NCBI GenBank assembly: GCA_022695795.1 | Contig: MU404057.1 | Span: 186,001-250,000, forward strand | Direction of reading: 5' to 3' | DNA from: Biscogniauxia marginata | Taxonomy: Eukaryota; Ascomycota; Sordariomycetes; Xylariales; Xylariaceae | Length of the DNA stretch: 64,000 nucleotides | Part shown: in pieces, positions 25,811 to 36,821 of the stretch | Layout of the letters: every line of letters starts with the position of its first letter | Position numbering within the stretch: the stretch's first letter is position 1 | Notes under the pieces: model-generated | What the model saw: the letters and a program-made list of their open reading frames with translations, nothing else | Told to the model about the DNA's origin: nothing | The model's database searches: none | Program-made: the position numbers and the translations under genes

Positions 25811-26489
25811 GTGGCTATAGGAGAGCATTGAGATGAATCTCACGTCGTGCTACCGAAAAGAGAAGAATCTTTTTGATACTGGACTAGTTTTTGTCAAATA
25901 ATTGGCTGAGTCTACACATCATGATTCATTGACGCTCTTGTATTTAGTTGATCTTTATTAGAATGTTACCATCGGAACTAGATACTTAGCAACTTCTCAC
26001 CCCTTTGCTGATGACTGTGTTTGAAAGCCATTTTACTCAATTTGATGGGTATATGCTATTAGATGTACGCATTCTACAGGTGGCGTTCTATTATTCTGGC
26101 ATTCGGCTACTGCTGCTATTTCACCACAGCCACAGAAAAGTGCCAGAACTTTAAAAAAAGTCTTACCAACAGCCAACAGGGTGGAAGGAAGGAGATAGAA
26201 GCGTTCTGCGGGAGTTGTTGGTGTGGGAATGCTCTGTGTGACGGGCGACTGGTTAGACGCAGCCTGCAGGAGGATTTGGAGTAGTATCCCTTGTGGTTCT
26301 CCTCAGCTTCCTTGCATGAACACCTTATGGTAGGGCTTAAAGCAGCGCTACTAAGCCCTTCCTGCTTTAGTTCCAACTGCCTATTCCTTTACATACGTCT
26401 TTTATATATAGGGGTATCATCAATACGTCTTGATATTGCCCGGGTATAGATCGCCGACGTTTTTTTTTCTTACCAACCAGGGCTCCACG
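25811..26489. other. Spacer between P450 and FAD oxidoreductase
   Basis: A 679-bp spacer between two co-oriented oxidative genes. It contains one ATG-started 73-codon ORF (26063-26284) with a hydrophobic N-terminus and seven cysteines, discussed as a finding rather than called. A T-run directly precedes the FAD oxidase leader (about 26460-26469). Confidence 0.4.
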
Positions 26490-28030
26490 ATGGCAGATTT
26501 TACTCCAAAGGACTCAAAAATCCAAGCGGCGGCATGTCTCAGGGATGCCGGCTTACAATCGCGAGTCTTTGCCCCGTCCAACTCGGAATATGACGCCTGC
26601 AAGAGCTCGTACTGGTCGCATACCGCTAGACTAGCACCTGCGTGCGTTGTGGGCCCCCGATCGGCCTCAGAGGTATCCGCAGCTCTGAAGGCGCTGGTCC
26701 TGGCCAACGAGAAATTCGCTATTCGAGGCACCGGCCATGCCTCGCCGCCAGGGGTAAACAACATCGACGGTGGTGTCACTATTGATCTCGGCCTCCTGGA
26801 TAGTGTGCAGTATGATGAGGCTACCGCGACTGTGAGCTTCGGCCCTGGGGTCCGCTGGCTAGACGTGTACCAGGAAGTACAGAAGCATGGCCGCATAGTT
26901 GTCGGGGGTAGGGAGGGCCAGAACGGAGTCGCCGGATATCTCCTGGGAGGCGGGAATAACTGGCTAACGTCCACCAAAGGCTGGGCTTGTGATAGCGTTA
27001 TTGCCTACGAGACGGTGCTAGCTGATGGAAGCATCGTCACTGTCGATCGGGACACACACCCTGATCTTTTCCGCGCCTTGAAGGGCGGCGGCAATAACTT
27101 CGGGATCGTGACCAAGTTCACCATGAGCACCATACCGTGTGAGCGCATCTGGGGCGGCGTCGCAATCTCTACCAAGGAATACATACCCGATGTTATCCAG
27201 CTAACATCGAACTTCACCGAGAATCTATCACGCTATCCCGATAGCAGCCTGATTGTCCTCGTCGGCTACATACCCGACATGAAAGACACCGCCGTCGTGA
27301 CAGGGGTCATGGAGACGCGAGGCGTGGAAAACGTGCCTATATTTGAGGAATGGGAAAGACTACCGAAGATCATGAACACGGCTAAGCCCAAAACAATGCT
27401 TGAGATTGGGATCGAAACTTCTCAAGCGTCTGACAACTAGTACGTCTATATATACAAAATGCGTACCATTAGGTAAAGTCAACCCATGATTTATTTCCGG
27501 TTTCTAATATATCTCCCCATCGTAGCAATACCTGGTTCACCCTTACAATCAAGAACGACAAGAGCATCATGGCCAAGGCGGTCGAACTACACGGGGAGCT
27601 CGTCGAGGAGCTCAAGGCCCTCATCCCGGCCAGCGACTTCGGCACGCAGTGCGTCTTCGGCCCGCTCCCGGCGCTCGTGGGGAAGCACTCGGTCGCCGCG
27701 GGGGGCAACGTGATGGGCCTCGACCGCGTCGGCCGCGACGGCGTCCTCGTGCAGATGAACACGATGGTGAAGACGGCCGAGCAGCTCGCCCTCGTCTACC
27801 CGCGGCAGAAGGCCTGGGTCGAGGCCGTGAGGGCGTACGCGGCGGCCGTCGACGGCGGCGACCTCGGGTGGCTGTTCATGAACTACGCGGACGGGAGCCA
27901 GGACGTGCTGGGGAGCTACGGGGCCGACAACGTCGCGTTCATGAGGGAGGTCGCGGCGAAGTATGACCCGAAGGGCGTGTTCCAGATGCTGTGTCCCGGA
28001 GGATGGAAGATCTTGCAAGTAGCTATTTGA
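26490..28030 (+). CDS. FAD-linked oxidoreductase, berberine-bridge-enzyme-like
   Basis: Flavoprotein oxidase of the FAD_binding_4 plus BBE type, common as a tailoring enzyme in fungal secondary metabolism. Two exons, 26490-27439 and 27526-28030 (intron GTACGT..TAG), give 484 aa. The ATG at 26490 follows a good leader; an in-frame upstream extension lacks support. The PP-loop region reads FAIRGTGHASPPGVNNIDGGVTIDL, and the His in GTGH is at the position that is covalently linked to FAD in this family. The segment GGREGQNGVAGYLLGGGNNWLTSTKGW has no Cys where bicovalent members carry one, so single covalent attachment is likely. GGGNNFGIVTKF closes the FAD domain, and FQMLCPGGWKI near the end is the typical BBE tail. 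No signal peptide is evident. Exon 2 is far more GC-rich than exon 1. It lies 0.7 kb downstream of the P450, so a joint pathway is plausible but unproven. Confidence 0.93.
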
Positions 28031-30038
28031 TAAGGCTCTCTAACTATCTATCCCCAAGCCTGGTTGAAAGACATCTCGATGGGCTACGTGGGTATCGCTC
28101 TTTGCTATGAATCACTTTACCACATGGATACAACCTCCTCCTATTAATGGAACACGCAAAAAGATAGTGTGTCTCGGTAGTTTACCCCAATCCATATGGT
28201 TTATTCAACGTGTAAGGGGGGGGAGGGGGGGGCTTCAGTACTCCATAATTGTTCTGCGATGTGTAATATCGATACTATAGTAGCATTAGCTGACCTCCAA
28301 CTCCCCTGATACTTCACTTTGGAATGATCTGCAAATCGCATGTGAATTTCCGTGGCCTTTGGTGGAGGGTTGTACGTCAACCGCCGAGGCGAAGCCTGAT
28401 ATACACCCCCCTCCCTCACTTTCGCTCTTGGAATTCCCTATCTTCTTTGGTATAAGATGCTGTAAGTCATTTGAATCCCACCTCGCCTGTGCCAGGGGCT
28501 TTCGAAGTGTAAGGATCGCAAATTGGAATAAAATTCGCATACCATTACCACTAAGATTTATCACCTCGACCCAGCTACAGAATGCGTCGCATAATATACG
28601 GAGTTGGGTTGCCACGCGTTTACACGGCCTTACTGGGCATGTCTTTTGGTAGTATCCCTTTGTTGTATCTACGGACATATGGGTGTAAGACGGAAACCCT
28701 ATCCGCCATAAATGCCTAGGTAGCTGTAAGACTTGCAGCCCCCACGGTGCATCCTCCCCCCCTCATCTTAGCTTAAGGGAATACCCCCGACGTGGTATGT
28801 ATGCATATAATTCATTCTGAAGAAGTGCCATGCAGGAGGAGACCGCATCATATCTATTTGTTACAGGATAGGCTGGTATCTAATAATACTGGGAGCGTCA
28901 TATCATTCGCTATATTCCAGGTAGGTTTGATGCAACCCTCGTTTCCCACCTGGGAGCCATGTGCCCACGACTGAAGTTGCAGAAGGATTCCGAGAGATAA
29001 TTGAAGTAGGAACGGACGTGGACTGCAGAGCGAAGAAGGGTGACCGCCGACTTTCCTGCGTATTAATGCGGTGATGGTCCTATCACACCCCGGCACTTGT
29101 GAAGAAGACGTTTAGATACGCTACGGAAACCATACAAGCGAACGGGCGTTGTCAACCCGAAAGCTCACGTCAGATGGATAGCCAGGCTGATAGCCAAATT
29201 CTGATTGGTTCCAAGAAAGCTGATAGTGTCTGACAACTGGATTTTGGGCGTTTTAACCTTAAACTTGGTATAATCCGACCCTCCTCGGGAGTGGCTGCGG
29301 GTAGCATCGAGATGGCCGCAGCTTGTAGCGTCAGCCTTTTCGCATTATCAAGCTCACTTGCCTCCAAATCCGCGCCGATCTCTGACTAGAAATCCCCCCC
29401 TCATCCATGCCTAGCCTAATAGATCCCGAAGTAAGGTCCCCTAAAGGAGGCAGAGGCAAAGATGTGCTGTCTCATGGACCCCGAAGAATACGTCTACTGC
29501 CCACCTATTCACTTAGACACTGACCAGCCTATCGGCCTCCCAACGACGAGCCCGTTCCGCATTACATCCAATACCGGACAGGCGCCCGGGGAACTACTAT
29601 TCATAGGACACAGCGTAGTATACGCAGCCTTAGCTAAGCTAAAAGCAGCAGGTGTCGTCAGTCAGACGGCTGACGGTCTTCCAGTAGGGGGCAGCACAGA
29701 CAGCCCGCCGACTGCCCATTGGGCAGGGATACGCCACACACGCACTCCAGGATCTGACGGGTTGTGCGGGTGAGAGAAAGAGGGAGAGGTAAGACGTATA
29801 ACAACTGCTGGGGGGTTATCTGGAGGATTCCCAGCGCTGTAGTGCGCATTCTCGCTCGTTTGCTCGTAGTCCAAAGTCGAGTTGGGAACTAGTTAGGAGG
29901 AGAAAAACGCGAAAGTCAACGTTCATACCTGGTCTAGCTTCAAAATCTTCCTATTTTTCGTCCCCCCCTTTGCCTGTCGGCTTGACTCAAGTATCAGTAG
30001 AAAAACCGAGAGATATCTATCTGCATGGTGTTTTAGCC
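28031..30038. other. Gene-free spacer
   Basis: I see no convincing gene. There are G-runs (about 28215-28232), a GCCTAGGTAGCT motif (28714-28725) and one ATG ORF of 103 codons (29462-29773) without recognisable features. The final part (about 29880-30038) is the likely promoter and leader of the receptor-like gene. Confidence 0.5.
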
Positions 30039-31476
30039 ATGGCCATGGTCACTTCACGCGGGCGCGACATGGCCGTGTGGCTGTCCGTGTTCACCTTCAT
30101 CATCCTCGTGTCCCTCGCCCTGCGGTTTTACGTACTCTCCAGGGTCAAGAGGAGGCGCCTCCGCGCGGATGATTATCTCATCGTCGTCTCCGTCTGCTCG
30201 TTGATCGCCAACGATGGAATCGTAATCTGGGGTAATATTTTTTCCCCCTCGGCTTTTGGCTACCCCAGCATGACGAATGAACAGTGGTCGTCTAATATGG
30301 GATGTGTCTAGAAATTATGAATGCTCTTGGTGCCCATACGGCAGAACTACCGTGGGATGTGGTTGTCGTACATATAAAGGTTAGAATATTCAATATTTCT
30401 CATCGCAACTCCAGGTCCGCTGCAATGGATTGTTAACATATTTATCCCCACGGCAGGCCCTCTTCGGATTTACGTGGACTTGGACCACAGCGACGTGCAC
30501 GTGCAAGCTGGCTATCTTGTATCTGTATCTGGAGATCTTCAAGGCCAACGCGATCTTCAGAAGATTCATCATCGTCCTGATGGTTGTGATCGTTTGCTTC
30601 TGGATCACGTTCATCACCATCGCGATGACCTACTGCACTCCTATATGGGCAGCGTGGGATCAGGTCCTGTCGACGACGAACTGCCGACGCATTGCGGATC
30701 AGGAGCTCGCGTCCATATCATTAAATCTGTGCCTCGATATCGCCATCATCCTGGCACCGGTACCCGTCATCTGGAAGCTGCAAATGCCCCTTAGAAAGAA
30801 GATGGGGATCAACGCGATGTTTGGTCTAGGACTTGGGTACGGAATCACTCCCCTCCCCCAACCCCTTTCCTGCATTTTCACTGTTTTTACGGGAAACCAA
30901 GCTCACAAACTCCCACCCTCTAGAGTTATTATCGTGGCGACCTGGCGTCTCATCATCACAGCGGAGCCAGGCCACGACGAAGACATAGTCTACGACACCT
31001 ACGAGGTCGCGTTGCTCAGCGGGCTCGAGCTCTGGTTCGGCATCCTAGCGGCCAACCTCCCGACGCTTGCGCCGCTGCTGAACTGGATTAGCATGTCGCG
31101 GGTGGCGAGGTACATCAGCCCAGGGAAATCAGACTCCTCCTCTTCCTCCCCTCCGAAGAAACATCATCACCTGCAAGGACCGCGGCTGGCCCTCGCGACG
31201 TTCGGCGGCTCCAAGTTTCCGAGCGACGGCAGCCGGTCCATCCCCCCAACCTCTGCCGGCACCGACGAGTTTCGTATCCTGGACGATGACGATAGCGGAA
31301 GCACAGCCCCATCACGCGGCGGCATCCGCAGGAACCAGGAGTTCGTCTTGTATGTGGAAAGCTCGTCGGAGCAGAACCTTACCGGAAGTTACGCGACGGT
31401 CGGGATCGCGGGTGTCGACGGGGGAGAGTTGCACGGCTCGAGGCTGTCTAACTCCGAGGTGAAGGCCTGGCGGTAG
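30039..31476 (+). CDS. PTH11-like seven-transmembrane receptor (fungal rhodopsin-like domain)
   Basis: Plasma-membrane protein of the large Pezizomycotina PTH11-related family, thought to sense external cues. Exons 30039-30231, 30312-30379, 30457-30836 and 30924-31476 keep frame (397 aa). The third exon could instead begin at 30415, adding 14 residues in frame. The ATG at 30039 sits in a favourable GCCATGG context; the frame upstream of it starts only with TTG. Helix 1 is VWLSVFTFIILVSLALRFYVL, followed by the basic loop RVKRRRLRADDYLIV typical of the family. Later elements are CKLAILYLYLEIF, FIIVLMVVIVCFWITFITIAM, the Cys-bearing loop CTPIWAAWDQ and SLNLCLDIAIILAPVPVIWKLQMP. The final helix pair TYEVALLSGLELWFGILAANLPTLAPLL is characteristic. 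The cytosolic tail is long, Ser/Pro-rich and probably disordered. There is no CFEM domain at the N-terminus. Confidence 0.9.
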
Positions 31477-31973
31477 AGGTTCCTGTCGTTTATGTGATTC
31501 GCATGGAAGGCCCCTTTAAATTGGCATTAGCACGATCTTGTGTAAATATATCATGTATTATCTCTTAGGTTGATCCTAAGATCATTGAAGATCATGAGTA
31601 TTAAGTACTTTGACCAGTCGATTTAATTGGGAACGTAACGGTTGTGCGAACCTCGTTTTACGTCACAACATAATGACCTAGCAAGCGCTATGAGATATGA
31701 TGATGCCTTCAGCAACACAGAGTTGTAGGTGACATACTTGAATATTTATTCCAAACGCCAATCCAATATGTATGGGTATTGATGTTTTGATAGAAAGCCC
31801 CTGTAGATTAGTATATCGAATCGAGGCGTGGGTCTCCTATATGAATGATTTGCTAGAATGGATGATGTGTCCCGCTGATCATGTATTAGAGGGATCCCCA
31901 CGACGTGTTCGCCGCCCTTTACCTGATTATCCGAAGCACCCCCCTATCATCGACACGGCCCTTTCAGTTTCGT
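31477..31973. other. Convergent 3' spacer
   Basis: Non-coding DNA between the 3' ends of the receptor-like gene (plus) and the USP39 homologue (minus). No gene is visible; it should hold both polyadenylation regions. Confidence 0.6.
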
Positions 31974-33587
31974 CTACGCTTTTCGCTTCCCTTTCGAGTC
32001 TCGTCGTCTCTCCCAGATCTGCAGGTATGACTCGCCGAGGTACAGCAACTCCTTCTGGGTCTCCTCGACGAACAGGTCCTGACACACCACCCACTCGTCT
32101 CGACCCTTGTCCTTGAGCTGCACTTTCCATGTCTTCCGCTCCTCCCCCGTGTCTGCGACGTCCTCCTTCGCGCGCACCGCCTCGTGCGTGACGTTGGCTA
32201 CTAGGTCGTACCATATCGACTCCCCCGGGGGGTGGTCCGCCGGGCTCGGCTCTACGTACGGCGACACGTCAAGCCCGACTCGGGCATCGAACGTAACGAT
32301 TGTCGGGTTGCGCTCTGCTACAAACTTGTTCGCCGAGAAACGCTTGATGTGGAACATGAGGTAGGGTGGGAGCGGGTGCATCAAGCGGTAGCGCTTCCGC
32401 TGGGCTAGGTGCTCCTGGGCCTTGACTCCGTCGTATTTGGATAATATAGTTGTTAGGGGAACGTGCGGGATGATGTTACCCTCAAGCTCGTCCTGGAATA
32501 GGGGCGCTGCCGGTAGGTCGAGGGTTAGTAGCAGAAACCGGTTGGTATCTGTCTTGACTTCTGCCGCCTCTTCGAATCGTAATCGGTCCCCAACATCCGC
32601 TTTTGCTGTAATAGCTTGTGACTCTACCTTGAGTTTACCTTGGAATATTCGTTGTACGATGCTGCTTCCCGGTTTTGTCTTGCTCCCGCCCAGTCCTAGA
32701 TGCAAGTTGTTGAGGAACCATGATAAGAACTCAACCGGGTCAGACTGTGTCGTCAAGTTAAACCTCTTGTTCGATCTGAGTGAGATCTCTTGGAGGAGTT
32801 CGTGCGGCGACACGTGATTTTTAAATGCTCGTGGGTTCCAAATCTTCCGAAAGAGAATAGCACACCGTTTGACGAGCTCCGGACGCGACGATAGGTCTTC
32901 CAGCAAGAAGAAGTTCCGCAGCGGCGCGACATGCGACAACGCTTGGACTACAACGTTGAGGTAGTCGTTCTCCTTGATATTATTCATTCCTACGTAGCCG
33001 GGCGTGTACTCCTTCCCACCAAGTGTCCACGCGCTCCTCGGCTTTCGGTCCAGCTCCATAACCTCCTGTTTCGTGTATCGAGGGTCGGAAACGTATTTTA
33101 TGTCGTCCAAAGACTTGCTTTTCACCTCATATCCTTCCGGCAGCACGTATACCTTCTGGGTCTCCATGTTGATGAACACATGGTGGCCGTCATCCAGCGA
33201 GTGGAAGTAAGCATGTGATTTCGGTCCTCTACCCTGGAAGTATTTTCCACAGACGAGACAGGCGTATACATTGATGTTGGAGAGGCTGATGGAGCATAGC
33301 TTTTCGAAGTCAAAGTCAAGGACATTACGATCTATCGTGTCTAGGTAGAGGTCGTCGTAGCCCGCCGTAGGCGCAGCCTGCCGTATCGGTACCTTTGAAG
33401 GTTCGTCTTCGAAGTCGTCGTCTTCATTCTTTCCATCTCGCGTATTGCTATTCTGAGTCTTATCCTGAGGCGTTGAGGCACTGCCATCATCTGTTTCGGG
33501 GCCGTCATCGAATCGCGACTTCTTAGACACGGGTGAATCGACGCCGGAAAGCTCTTCGAGGGCCTCCGAAGCGTGTCTCTTCGACAT
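31974..33587 (-). CDS. SAD1: U4/U6.U5 tri-snRNP-associated ubiquitin-protease-like protein (USP39/Sad1)
   Basis: Nuclear splicing factor needed for tri-snRNP assembly and stability in yeast and animals. It is a single exon of 537 aa with an acidic disordered start (residues 1 to about 75). Next comes a ZnF-UBP module (NVYACLVCGKYFQGRGPKSHAYFHSLDDGHHVFIN) with its Cys and His ligands, then a USP-like domain from about residue 200 to 525. The USP Cys box reads GMNNIKENDYLNVVVQAL: Asp stands where active enzymes have the catalytic Cys (GLNNLGNTCYLN). It is therefore a pseudo-deubiquitinase, as known for this family. The stretches PPYLMFHIKRFSANKF, YDLVANVTHEA and ELLYLGESYLQIWERR complete the fold. 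The ATG at 33587 is the first in frame. The ESS2/Bis1 homologue, another splicing protein, lies directly upstream on the same strand. Confidence 0.95.
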   Translation of the reverse strand: MSKRHASEALEELSGVDSPVSKKSRFDDGPETDDGSASTPQDKTQNSNTRDGKNEDDDFEDEPSKVPIRQAAPTAGYDDLYLDTIDRNVLDFDFEKLCSISLSNINVYACLVCGKYFQGRGPKSHAYFHSLDDGHHVFINMETQKVYVLPEGYEVKSKSLDDIKYVSDPRYTKQEVMELDRKPRSAWTLGGKEYTPGYVGMNNIKENDYLNVVVQALSHVAPLRNFFLLEDLSSRPELVKRCAILFRKIWNPRAFKNHVSPHELLQEISLRSNKRFNLTTQSDPVEFLSWFLNNLHLGLGGSKTKPGSSIVQRIFQGKLKVESQAITAKADVGDRLRFEEAAEVKTDTNRFLLLTLDLPAAPLFQDELEGNIIPHVPLTTILSKYDGVKAQEHLAQRKRYRLMHPLPPYLMFHIKRFSANKFVAERNPTIVTFDARVGLDVSPYVEPSPADHPPGESIWYDLVANVTHEAVRAKEDVADTGEERKTWKVQLKDKGRDEWVVCQDLFVEETQKELLYLGESYLQIWERRRDSKGKRKA

Positions 33588-34095
33588 TTCTACAGTTTAG
33601 GGGGGTTGGGTCGAAGTTTAGGGCGAAAAAGGTGAAATTCGTTGAGGGATGTTTATTCTGTATGGCTAGAGCTTCAAGGTTCCGTCGCAAAAACCAAGGA
33701 TTTGTTTTTCGACACCCCCCCACTAATAATCCCACTACCCTAGCACCCATGCACATAACACCCAGCAACTCACTAACCTTAGGTACCTACCTAGGTGTAA
33801 GTCAAATAAAAATAACCGTCTCCTTTCCCCTATTATTATTTATTATCACCATCTTTTCATTTTTGCAAACCGTAGACATCGTCTTTAAAAAGCTGCATGC
33901 TTGACTTCAAAGCACTACATCAGAGCTATCTTAGCACAACGACCCAGAAGAAAGATTACCAAGATGCCAAATTAGCAAGAATACGCAGCATCACCATACT
34001 GAATTATCAAGTGCATTGTTAATTTCTATTGGGGTATCATATGGTTGTCATGGTCGCGTAACTATGTATCTAAAAACTTCCCTTCCCTACCTCTA
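33588..34095. promoter_or_regulatory. Spacer between the two splicing genes, with a TACCTACCTAGGT motif
   Basis: This 508-bp region should hold the promoter of the USP39 homologue and the 3' end of the ESS2 homologue. It contains TACCTACCTAGGT at 33784-33796, another example of the recurrent spacer motif. No gene is seen. Confidence 0.4.
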
Positions 34096-35511
34096 TCATT
34101 TTGACCCTTGCTTCAACTTAGATCCCTTTGTCCTTACTACTGGACTTTGCCCGAATGGTGTGCGTGGTGCGCTCCCTCCGTTCCCTCCAATTTTGCTCCA
34201 GAGTCGCTGAGCCGCAGGTGTGAGGCCCCCGGTGACTCGGGGGCTACTCGGGAATTTCGGCACCGGTGTCTTGTCGACTTTCCCTACCATGCCGAATCTA
34301 GAAGATGTCTTTTTAGATTGGGATATCCGATCCACCATGCGATGGTGTAGTGCCTCTCTCTTGCTTTGCTCCTTGATGATGAATGGATTTGGCGTCGCGT
34401 CCCCGGGGCCTAGGTCAATCTTGGCTGGTCCTGGTCGTTCATATTCCGGCTCTGGCTCTTCGTCGTCTACGAATGCGTATCCGTTGACTCTTGGTGTTTC
34501 GTTCCCTGCTGTGGTTGAATTTGCGTCACCCCCTTGCCTCCCTGCTATAGCATCACGCACAGCTGACAGCGACGGCGCTGAAGAAACGGACTCATCATCT
34601 CTGATATCCGGGACCGGCATCCTAGTGTTCTGATAATTGACCGCCTTCGGAGCAGCTCTCGACTCGGCTTCGGCCCTTTGGGCTATTGTCTCCATCGAAT
34701 CTTCTATGCCATCAGGCTTAAACATCAGTGGGTTATGTGGTGGTGCTTTCCAAGTGTCCGGCTGCGCGGGTCTTTCGTCTTTATCCTTGATCGCTAGCCT
34801 GTCCTTCTTGAATCCATCATCCGTCAAGCTTCGGCTCTCCAATAACTTGGTTTCCACCTCTTTCTGTTTTAGCTGCATCCTGGATGGTAGCTTGTTCCCC
34901 GACCATAACCAGGCATACTTCTCAGCCTTTTTCGAGTTTTGCTTGTCTAGAAGTTTGTAAAAGCTCTCGTTATCTTCACTCGTATATTTTGCTTGGAAAG
35001 CGCCTAGGCTCATATTCGTATCGATCTCGGGTTTTTCCTCGGAAACAGATGTGCTAGTCTCGGCCGATACAGATGCTGGAGTGTCTCCGACAAAACCACG
35101 AGGTGTCTGTGCGCCCGGGGCCAGTGACGTTCCCCTTCTCGCTCTCTTACGTCCCGGAGTCATGACTTGTTGTAGGCGTCGGCTTGCGCTCGATATCCAT
35201 GCTTGATCTCTCGATTCTAAGGCATCGAGATATTCCTGCTGCGTTTCGCTTTCGAGAAGGCCTGGGAAGAAGTCCCGCGCGATGATCTGCGACAAGGCGT
35301 CCGTGTAGCTCTCTTCGTCGATGATTTTCTTCGGTCTCTTGATTCGTTTCTGGGGTGGGGGTGGAGGCATCAACTCGGTGTCGGTTCTCTTGCGAACGAG
35401 AGCCGTGGACGTGCTTGCGTCGGCCGCCATGATGTTGACATTTGTTGCGAAAAATGCTGTGTAAGGTGAGAGTTGACTAGTGGTGAATGGTGATTTGGAA
35501 ATGGTAAGCAT
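34096..35511 (-). CDS. bis1: ESS2/DGCR14 (Bis1) family nuclear splicing protein
   Basis: Member of the Es2 family (human ESS2/DGCR14, fission yeast Bis1), nuclear proteins associated with the spliceosome. It is a single exon. The longest ATG frame gives 471 aa from 35511; a second ATG at 35430 (MAADAST) fits better, because the conserved region begins soon after and the 27 extra residues look unlike the family. Conserved parts are KRPKKIIDEESYTDALSQIIARDFFPGL, ESRDQ, DNESFYKLLDKQNSKKAEKYAWLW, and RMPVPDIRDDESVSSAPSLSAVRDAIAG. Near the end, TPNPFIIKEQSKREALHHRMVDRISQSK and GGLTPAAQRLWSKIG match the family's C-terminal block. The PPPPPQKR stretch near the start is a probable nuclear localisation area. 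Confidence 0.93.
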   Translation of the reverse strand: MLTISKSPFTTSQLSPYTAFFATNVNIMAADASTSTALVRKRTDTELMPPPPPQKRIKRPKKIIDEESYTDALSQIIARDFFPGLLESETQQEYLDALESRDQAWISSASRRLQQVMTPGRKRARRGTSLAPGAQTPRGFVGDTPASVSAETSTSVSEEKPEIDTNMSLGAFQAKYTSEDNESFYKLLDKQNSKKAEKYAWLWSGNKLPSRMQLKQKEVETKLLESRSLTDDGFKKDRLAIKDKDERPAQPDTWKAPPHNPLMFKPDGIEDSMETIAQRAEAESRAAPKAVNYQNTRMPVPDIRDDESVSSAPSLSAVRDAIAGRQGGDANSTTAGNETPRVNGYAFVDDEEPEPEYERPGPAKIDLGPGDATPNPFIIKEQSKREALHHRMVDRISQSKKTSSRFGMVGKVDKTPVPKFPSSPRVTGGLTPAAQRLWSKIGGNGGSAPRTPFGQSPVVRTKGSKLKQGSK

Positions 35512-36080
35512 TTGTATCTGCTGCCTGGATTTCTCCGACGATCAGCCGTTTGTTATCGATAAGCAAATACGCCGACGGAACAGGGTCCCTGCATCGGACT
35601 GTTAGTAACATGTTGTGCAACCTTAGTACCTACCTGGTACCCCTGCAACCCTATAAGTCTCGATATCGGGTGCCCTTGTCCCATAGTGTATCCCGTTATA
35701 CTTATTATACAATATCCTACCTCTTGGTACGTATTAAGACTTTCTTCGTTATATTGCGTCTACAAATAGAAGATCTAATAAGTGAATCGAAATGATAACT
35801 AGGTATGTACCTACCGATGTAAAATATATTGCAACTTGAGGACTCCTGTCAAGACAGTAGTTAGGTGCACAACAGACTCAGAGTGATGGGTGTATATGGT
35901 CGCTCTTAGACTAACAATAACAACAACAAGTGGACTTCCATTGGGCTATTCGGAGAATACACGACTCTTATATTGACACCTACTTGATTTACTTTGAATC
36001 CTTTCCTTCTACCTAGTCTCTTTAGCCTTGAGGTTAACCTTTCGGGCCCCTGTGAACTCCTACTAGTCCCATGGTCTCGC
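35512..36080. other. Spacer upstream of the ESS2 homologue
   Basis: Non-coding DNA between the ESS2 start and the 3' end of the FMN reductase gene. It has TAGGTA-type words (near 35801-35817). No gene is seen. Confidence 0.5.
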
Positions 36081-36821
36081 CTAAGGCTTCACCACATTGT
36101 CCTCACTGTTTGGTTGTAGGAGGAGATCCTTCAACTCGGTGGCAGCCTTCACGATTATCTCCGCCTGGTCTTCCCACTGTTTCTTTGACTCGGGCCCAAT
36201 CTTTCCTTCGCTTATCGCAGCAATTACCTCTGGACCGGGCCCCGGACCACCAGCAAAAGCCAGTGTCGGGCGTGTCTCGCAGACTTTAAGTCCCACGCCC
36301 GTTAACGAGCCCTTAACCTGCTCGTTGGCTGTCTTGCCGCCCTGGACACCGTAGCTGACGATAGCTGCCGGTTTGCCCTTCCACTCGTTCACCAGGTAGT
36401 CGATCGCATTTTTAGTCCCGCCCGCCACTGTACAAGTGAGAGTCAGCGACTGTATGTATTTTTACGTGACTTTCTCAGAAAGGCATCCAGGTAGAATGGC
36501 CTTTCTATGGGTGCCCTAATCTAACTTACCGCCGTAATTATACTCCGGTATCACTAATACGTAGCCATCGTATTTGGCGATCTCGGCGCTCCACGCCTTG
36601 GAGTGTTGATGTTGGAACGACGCCTGCTCGGGGACCATGGCTGGCACGACCGCTTCGTTGTACACGGGGAGGTTAAACTTGACGACGTCGACGGGCGTAG
36701 TAGTAATGCCCGCCTCGCCCAGTGGCTTCTCGATGATGCCTCGGACGAAGTCCGCGATGGCGGGGCCGACGCGCACTGCGCGGGTGCTCATCGTGATCAC
36801 GGCGACAGACTTAGAAGGCAT
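36081..36821 (-). CDS. NADPH-dependent FMN reductase-like flavoprotein
   Basis: Flavodoxin-fold reductase of the FMN_red family (PF03358), which reduces flavin or quinone-like substrates with NAD(P)H in the cytosol. Two exons, 36821-36530 and 36427-36081 (intron GTAAGT..CAG), give 212 aa. The N-terminus MPSKSVAVITMSTRAVRVGPAIADFV forms the phosphate-binding strand-loop-helix. VDVVKFNLPVYNE and the flavin loop VIPEYNYG.AGGTKNAIDYL are the family signatures, with the splice placed inside that loop. KPAAIVSYGVQGG follows as the third conserved strand. The Gly/Pro-rich GGPGPGP segment near residue 165 is unusual but in frame. Its partners are not evident from the neighbours. Confidence 0.92.

Noticed and set aside
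27587..28018. 143-codon minus-strand ORF within the FAD oxidase exon 2
   Set aside because: Shadow of the GC-rich plus-strand exon, whose product is clearly recognisable.
29462..29773. ATG-started 103-codon ORF upstream of the receptor-like gene
   Set aside because: No domain, no signal peptide, no splice partners; composition fits chance opening.
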